This document shows, piece after piece, positions 60,393-64,000 of a stretch of 64,000 bases of DNA (position 1 is the stretch's first letter; every line of letters starts with the position of its first letter). The DNA is from Kalmanozyma brasiliensis GHG001. Its lineage: Eukaryota > Basidiomycota > Ustilaginomycetes > Ustilaginales. Where the stretch lies: assembly GCF_000497045.1 (NCBI RefSeq), contig NW_015961988.1, positions 840,429-904,428 of the forward strand, given 5' to 3'. Position numbers and translations under genes: made by a program. The notes under the pieces were generated by a model. The model had not been told where the DNA came from and did no database searches. It saw nothing but the letters and a program-made list of their open reading frames with translations.

Positions 60393-61886
60393 ATGCCCAC
60401 TCTCAACCTCGACCTGCCTAACGGCATCAAGTCCACCATCAAGACCGACTTGTTCATCAACAACAAGTTCGTCCCCGCTCTCGACGGCAAGACCTTCGCC
60501 ACCGTCAACCCTTCCACCGGCAAGGAGATCGGTCAGGTCGCCGAGGCCTCCGCCAAGGATATCGATGTCGCCGTCAAGGCCGCCCGTGAGGCCTTCGAGA
60601 CCGTCTGGGGTGAGAACACCCCCGGTGACGCTCGTGGCCGCCTTCTGATGAAGCTCGCCGACCTGGTCGAGGCCAACATTGACGAGCTCGCCGCCATCGA
60701 GTCGCTCGACAACGGCAAGGCCTTCTCCATCGCAAAGGGCTTCGACGTCTCGGCTGTCGCCGCCAACCTGCGCTACTACGGTGGCTGGGCCGACAAGAAC
60801 CACGGCAAGGTTATGGAGGTCGACAACAAGCGTCTCAACTACACCCGTCACGAGCCCATCGGTGTCTGCGGTCAGATCATCCCCTGGAACTTCCCCTTGC
60901 TCATGTTCGCCTGGAAGATCGGACCCGCGCTTGCCACCGGTAACACCATCGTCCTCAAGACTGCCGAGCAGACCCCACTCTCCGCTTTCAAGATGTGCGA
61001 GCTCATCGCCGAGGCTGGCTTCCCCGCCGGTGTCGTCAACGTCGTTTCTGGTTTCGGTCCCGTCGCCGGTGCCGCCATCTCGCAGCACATGGACATCGAC
61101 AAGATCGCCTTTACCGGTTCCACCCTGGTCGGTCGCAACATCATGAAGGCGGCTGCCTCGACCAACCTGAAGAAGGTCACCCTCGAGCTCGGCGGCAAGT
61201 CGCCCAACATCGTCTTCAAGGACGCCGACCTGGAGCAGGCTGTCAAGTGGTCCGCCTTCGGTATCATGTTCAACCACGGCCAGTGCTGCTGTGCCGGCTC
61301 GCGTGTCTACGTTGAGGAGGAGATCTACGACGCCTTTATGGAGAAGATGACCGCCTACTGCAAGGGTCTCCAGGTCGGTGACCCCTTCGCCGAGAACACC
61401 TTCCAGGGTCCCCAGGTCTCGCAGCTCCAGTACGACCGCATCATGGAGTACATCGAGTCCGGCAAGAAGGACGCCAACCTCCACCTCGGTGGTGTTCGCA
61501 AGGGTGACCAGGGCTACTTCATCGAGCCTACCATCTTCACCGACGTGCCTCACGATGCCAAGATCGCCAAGGAGGAGATCTTCGGCCCTGTCGTCGTCGT
61601 TACCAAGTTCAAGGACGAGAAGGACCTCATCCGAATCGCCAACGACTCGATCTACGGCCTGGCCGCTGCCGTCTTCAGCCGAGACATCAGCCGCGCGCTC
61701 GAGACCGCCCATAAGCTCAAGGCTGGCACCGTCTGGGTCAACAACTACAACCTACTCGTACCCCAGGTGCCCTTCGGTGGCTACAAGGCTTCGGGTATTG
61801 GCCGAGAGCTCGGCGAGTACGCGCTGACCAACTACACCAACGTCAAGGCCGTCCACGTCAACCTCAGCATGCCCGCTCCTATCTAA
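60393..61886 (+). CDS. NAD(P)-dependent aldehyde dehydrogenase
   Basis: A 497-residue class-1/2-type aldehyde dehydrogenase oxidising aldehydes to acids. Visible: WNFPLLMFAWKIGPALATGN (substrate/cofactor region), the FTGST motif, VTLELGGKSPN with the general-base Glu (about 265) and GQCCCAGSR with the catalytic Cys (middle Cys, about 298), EEIFGPV and PFGGYKASGIGREL near the end. Length and motifs are complete. There is no mitochondrial presequence, so it is probably cytosolic. Codons are almost entirely C/G-ending, as in very highly expressed genes, which leaves a 449-codon antisense frame. Smut relatives include acetaldehyde dehydrogenases and the indole-3-acetaldehyde dehydrogenases Iad1/Iad2; I cannot choose among these. 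It lies about 2 kb from the telomere. Confidence 0.93.
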   Translation: MPTLNLDLPNGIKSTIKTDLFINNKFVPALDGKTFATVNPSTGKEIGQVAEASAKDIDVAVKAAREAFETVWGENTPGDARGRLLMKLADLVEANIDELAAIESLDNGKAFSIAKGFDVSAVAANLRYYGGWADKNHGKVMEVDNKRLNYTRHEPIGVCGQIIPWNFPLLMFAWKIGPALATGNTIVLKTAEQTPLSAFKMCELIAEAGFPAGVVNVVSGFGPVAGAAISQHMDIDKIAFTGSTLVGRNIMKAAASTNLKKVTLELGGKSPNIVFKDADLEQAVKWSAFGIMFNHGQCCCAGSRVYVEEEIYDAFMEKMTAYCKGLQVGDPFAENTFQGPQVSQLQYDRIMEYIESGKKDANLHLGGVRKGDQGYFIEPTIFTDVPHDAKIAKEEIFGPVVVVTKFKDEKDLIRIANDSIYGLAAAVFSRDISRALETAHKLKAGTVWVNNYNLLVPQVPFGGYKASGIGRELGEYALTNYTNVKAVHVNLSMPAPI

Positions 61887-62252
61887 GGCGTTGTCCTGTT
61901 CGCCATTCGTTGCTTGTATCTGTATTCCCGATGAGTGTAATGTCATCACGCTTCTGATCACTTGTCTATGCTGTTCTCGTCGACTGTGCACACTCACATG
62001 AATCGCGCTTTGCTGTGACGAGTCGTGGTGCAATCGAACAACTGACATGCTGACCCGACGATTCGGACGCGGTCGCTTAGCGCTTCTCGATGTGCTCAGC
62101 TCAACTTGATTGTTTTTTCTCGCCAAGCTCGTTTAGCATCGTCGCTTCCTTCGTCGCCGTCATGGGTCATCCCCGGAAATATGTGTCAAATATGCCCGAA
62201 GCCGCTGCGAATATCTGCGTTACAGTAGACGTGTGAAAGAATCGCCTCGCAC
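61887..62252. other. Intergenic region, aldehyde dehydrogenase 3' flank / SDR promoter
   Basis: About 370 bp with the 3' flank of the dehydrogenase and the upstream region of the next gene. No gene or repeat seen. Confidence 0.5.
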
Positions 62253-62259
62253 TTTATAT
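62253..62259 (+). promoter_or_regulatory. TATA-like element of the SDR gene
   Basis: TTTATAT at 62253-62259 overlaps the upstream in-frame ATG at 62258. Transcription starting about 30 nt downstream would exclude that ATG and supports the start at 62360. Confidence 0.45.
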
Positions 62260-62359
62260 GACGAGCACGAATCCTCAGCGTTCCCATCTCTCCCGACACG
62301 ATCCTGTCCTCAAGTCTAAACACACGAAGCTGGATCACGCAGCAAGAACGACCGACAGC

Positions 62360-63169
62360 ATGAATAAAGTGGATTACTCAACGTCGACCGCGCTCATTAC
62401 CGGACCCACGAGCGGCATTGGTCGCAGCATCGCGTTCGAAATCGTCTCCAAGGGCATCGCACGCCTCGTACTTGTTGGCAGGCAACAGTCGAAGCTCGAC
62501 CAAACCGCTGACGAGCTCCGCCAAAAGTGCAGCGCCCGTCAAGAGATCCGCACCATCCTCGCTGACCTCACCGAGCGCGAAGCTGGCGCTAACGTGCAGT
62601 CCAAGGTCGACGAATGGGGCTGGTCTATCGACATCCTGATCAACAACGCTGGCGTCGCTAGGAAAGCCAGCTTCGCTTCGAAGGACGACAATGCTCTCGA
62701 CTGCGTCGACACGTTGGTCCGCATCGTCATCGATCTTTCGAGCCGCTTCCTTCCAGGCATGCTGGAGCGTCGTCGTGGTGGCTTGCTCAACATTGGCTCC
62801 ACCGCCGCTTATCAGCCTGTGCCTTGGACGGCCACGTACGCAGCATGCAAAGCTTTCCTCCTCTCTTGGTCGCAAGCCGTGCGTCAAGAGAATCTTGAAT
62901 CTGGCGTTCGTATTGCCTGCATTGTCCCCGGCATCACAAAGACCAATCTCAACGGTCAGGGCGGCGGCGAAGTACGCGGCCTTCTCGACTATGTCGGCAT
63001 TCATAAATCGGACGACGTCGCCAAGGCCGCCCTTGACGCTTTCGAGCGCAACAGCGCTGCCAAGATCCTTGGTCTCAACAACCAGCTGCTTCGTCTATCT
63101 GGCGTGCCTGTGCCGGCATCTGTCATGGCTCGCGTTGTCGCTACGTCCAGGGGCGCTCCTGTCGCCTAA
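62360..63169 (+). CDS. Short-chain dehydrogenase/reductase (SDR)
   Basis: A classical SDR oxidoreductase of 269 residues from the ATG at 62360 (MNKVDYSTSTALITG). That start places the Rossmann motif TGPTSGIG at 14-21, as usual for the family; the upstream in-frame ATG at 62258 overlaps a TATA-like element. Other motifs: DL (69-70), NNAG (95-98), catalytic Ser147, Tyr160 and Lys164 (YAACK), then VPGITKTNL. The C-terminal part (LLDYVGIHKSDDVAKAALDAF) resembles DltE/YqjQ-type SDRs with fatty or keto substrates, but the substrate is unknown. This is the last supported gene before the telomere, ending about 0.7 kb from the first TTAGGG repeat. Codon use is ordinary for the region, so no sign of transfer. 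Confidence 0.88.
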   Translation: MNKVDYSTSTALITGPTSGIGRSIAFEIVSKGIARLVLVGRQQSKLDQTADELRQKCSARQEIRTILADLTEREAGANVQSKVDEWGWSIDILINNAGVARKASFASKDDNALDCVDTLVRIVIDLSSRFLPGMLERRRGGLLNIGSTAAYQPVPWTATYAACKAFLLSWSQAVRQENLESGVRIACIVPGITKTNLNGQGGGEVRGLLDYVGIHKSDDVAKAALDAFERNSAAKILGLNNQLLRLSGVPVPASVMARVVATSRGAPVA

Positions 63170-63860
63170 GCCTTCTCATTGCCGAGTTGCGATCAAGGCA
63201 AATGCACTTTCTTCGCGAAACAGTCGAACCTCTTGTGATGAAACATTTCTAAAAAAAAAAAATGCGAAATATATTGAGGCGAAAAAATGTGTCATTTATT
63301 TCACATCTAAATTTGCACAAGAGTGTAACAGACCAACCCAACACTTTCCCACACCGCAAGACACTCTCCCACACCATAGGACACCAAGACCAGCTCTATG
63401 CATTGGTACAGCCCTCTATGCACCGTCACAGCTCCCACACACCGTCACTGGGCCTGCAGACTGGACCTGGCCCGTTGTTATGGGTTTGCTTGAGAGACAT
63501 AGGTCATTGCCGAACTCACGGCTTTGGCAATACAAGCCCAGGCCAAAGCAAACTCAAGCCAGCGCCTCAAGGGACAGCCAGCCGCCATCAAGGATCACCC
63601 CAGGAGGGTTATATGACTGTCTGGTCAGAGGTCAAAACAAATATGCAACTTTGACTATCTGGGAACTTCATTGGGTCCATTTGCTACCATTTGAGTTACA
63701 TTTGGCGTTAAAGTTTAACGATTAACGTAACTTTCCAGGCCGTCAAAGTTTCAAGGTCAGATGTTGAAACTACTAATTGATAAGGCTGCAGATGGTGTGA
63801 GGACCTGCATTGGGGTCCATATGGACAGGATCCACTAGCCAAAGAGGTTCAGATGGAACG
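63170..63860. other. Subtelomeric sequence between the last gene and the telomere
   Basis: About 0.7 kb, AT-richer than the genes, with a run of 12 A (63251-63262), short imperfect repeats around TCCCACACC (63345-63440) and a nested inverted repeat at 63484-63553. The long ORF that crosses it (62691-63725) is a shadow of the SDR gene frame. No helicase or other subtelomeric gene is seen. Confidence 0.6.
63484..63553. repeat. Nested inverted repeat in the subtelomere
   Basis: GTTTGCTT (63484-63491) pairs with AAGCAAAC (63546-63553). Inside it, ATTGCC (63506-63511) pairs with GGCAAT (63526-63531). Function unknown. Confidence 0.6.
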
Positions 63861-63886
63861 TTAGGGTTAGGTTAGGGTTAGGGTTA
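63861..63886 (+). repeat. Short proximal TTAGGG block
   Basis: Four TTAGGG-type units including one variant TTAGG, separated from the main array by a 24-nt unique segment (63887-63910). Confidence 0.9.
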
Positions 63887-63910
63887 CAAGGGGTCTCCCG
63901 GCCCAGGTCA

Positions 63911-64000
63911 GGGTTAGGGTTAGGGTTAGGGTTAGGGTTAGGGTTAGGGTTAGGGTTAGGGTTAGGGTTAGGGTTAGGGTTAGGGTTAGGGTTAGGGTTA
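63911..64000 (+). repeat. Telomere, (TTAGGG)n array
   Basis: About 15 perfect GGGTTA units reach the right end of the window. The G-rich strand runs 5' to 3' towards the end, the correct polarity for a right-hand chromosome terminus. Confidence 0.97.

Noticed and set aside
60363..61712. Minus-strand ORF of 449 codons, antisense to aldehyde dehydrogenase
   Set aside because: Same codon-bias effect. The plus strand carries a complete, motif-perfect enzyme.
62691..63725. Plus-strand ORF of 344 codons running into the subtelomere
   Set aside because: It overlaps the SDR gene in another frame and shows no domain; the subtelomeric part has non-coding composition.

Overview
The window is nuclear DNA from a basidiomycete smut fungus (Ustilaginaceae, close to Ustilago maydis). 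The evidence is a set of mostly intronless GC-rich genes whose products look like known smut proteins: an Ime2-type kinase matching Crk1, an Egl1-like GH45 endoglucanase, and a Gpa2-like G-alpha subunit. It ends at a right-hand chromosome end, because the last 140 bases are (TTAGGG)n running towards position 64000. I support 22 protein-coding loci (one partial at the left edge, one broken by a nonsense codon) and three tRNA-Asp genes.

Layout, left to right: the N-terminal part of sterol glucosyltransferase Atg26 (-, runs off the left edge); tRNA-Asp copy 1; an RWD/RBR ubiquitin ligase (-) head to head with RNase P/MRP subunit POP5 (+); tRNA-Asp copy 2 (-); the giant inner-ring nucleoporin Nup192 (-); a GH45 endoglucanase with a stop codon just before its catalytic Asp (+); a small orphan gene (+); an HSL-type alpha/beta hydrolase (-); gamma-tubulin complex component GCP4 (+); the ER glucosyltransferase ALG6 with a very long N-terminal extension (-); ribosomal protein eL43 (+, three exons); a membrane-anchored amidase (+); a G-protein alpha subunit (-).

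The right half holds mitochondrial ribosomal protein uL29m (+); ribosomal protein eS24 (-, two exons) divergent from the U6 snRNA phosphodiesterase USB1 (+, five exons); tRNA-Asp copy 3 (+); kinase Crk1 (-) with a 3 kb upstream region; phosphofructokinase (+); a cyclase-family protein with two 78-nt introns (-); a CSC1/OSCA-type channel (-); a TLC-domain membrane protein (-); an aldehyde dehydrogenase (+); a short-chain dehydrogenase (+); then about 0.7 kb of AT-richer subtelomere and the telomere.

Most genes are independent housekeeping units, as expected for a fungal chromosome arm, with no operon logic and no gene cluster. Crk1 and the G-alpha subunit belong to families with signalling roles in mating and virulence in smuts. 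The main points for a second look are the nonsense codon in the GH45 gene, TATA elements at a fixed distance upstream of all three intron-bearing tRNA-Asp genes, exons consisting of the start codon alone in both cytosolic ribosomal protein genes, and a fully capped, gene-dense chromosome end. I found no convincing new multi-gene system.
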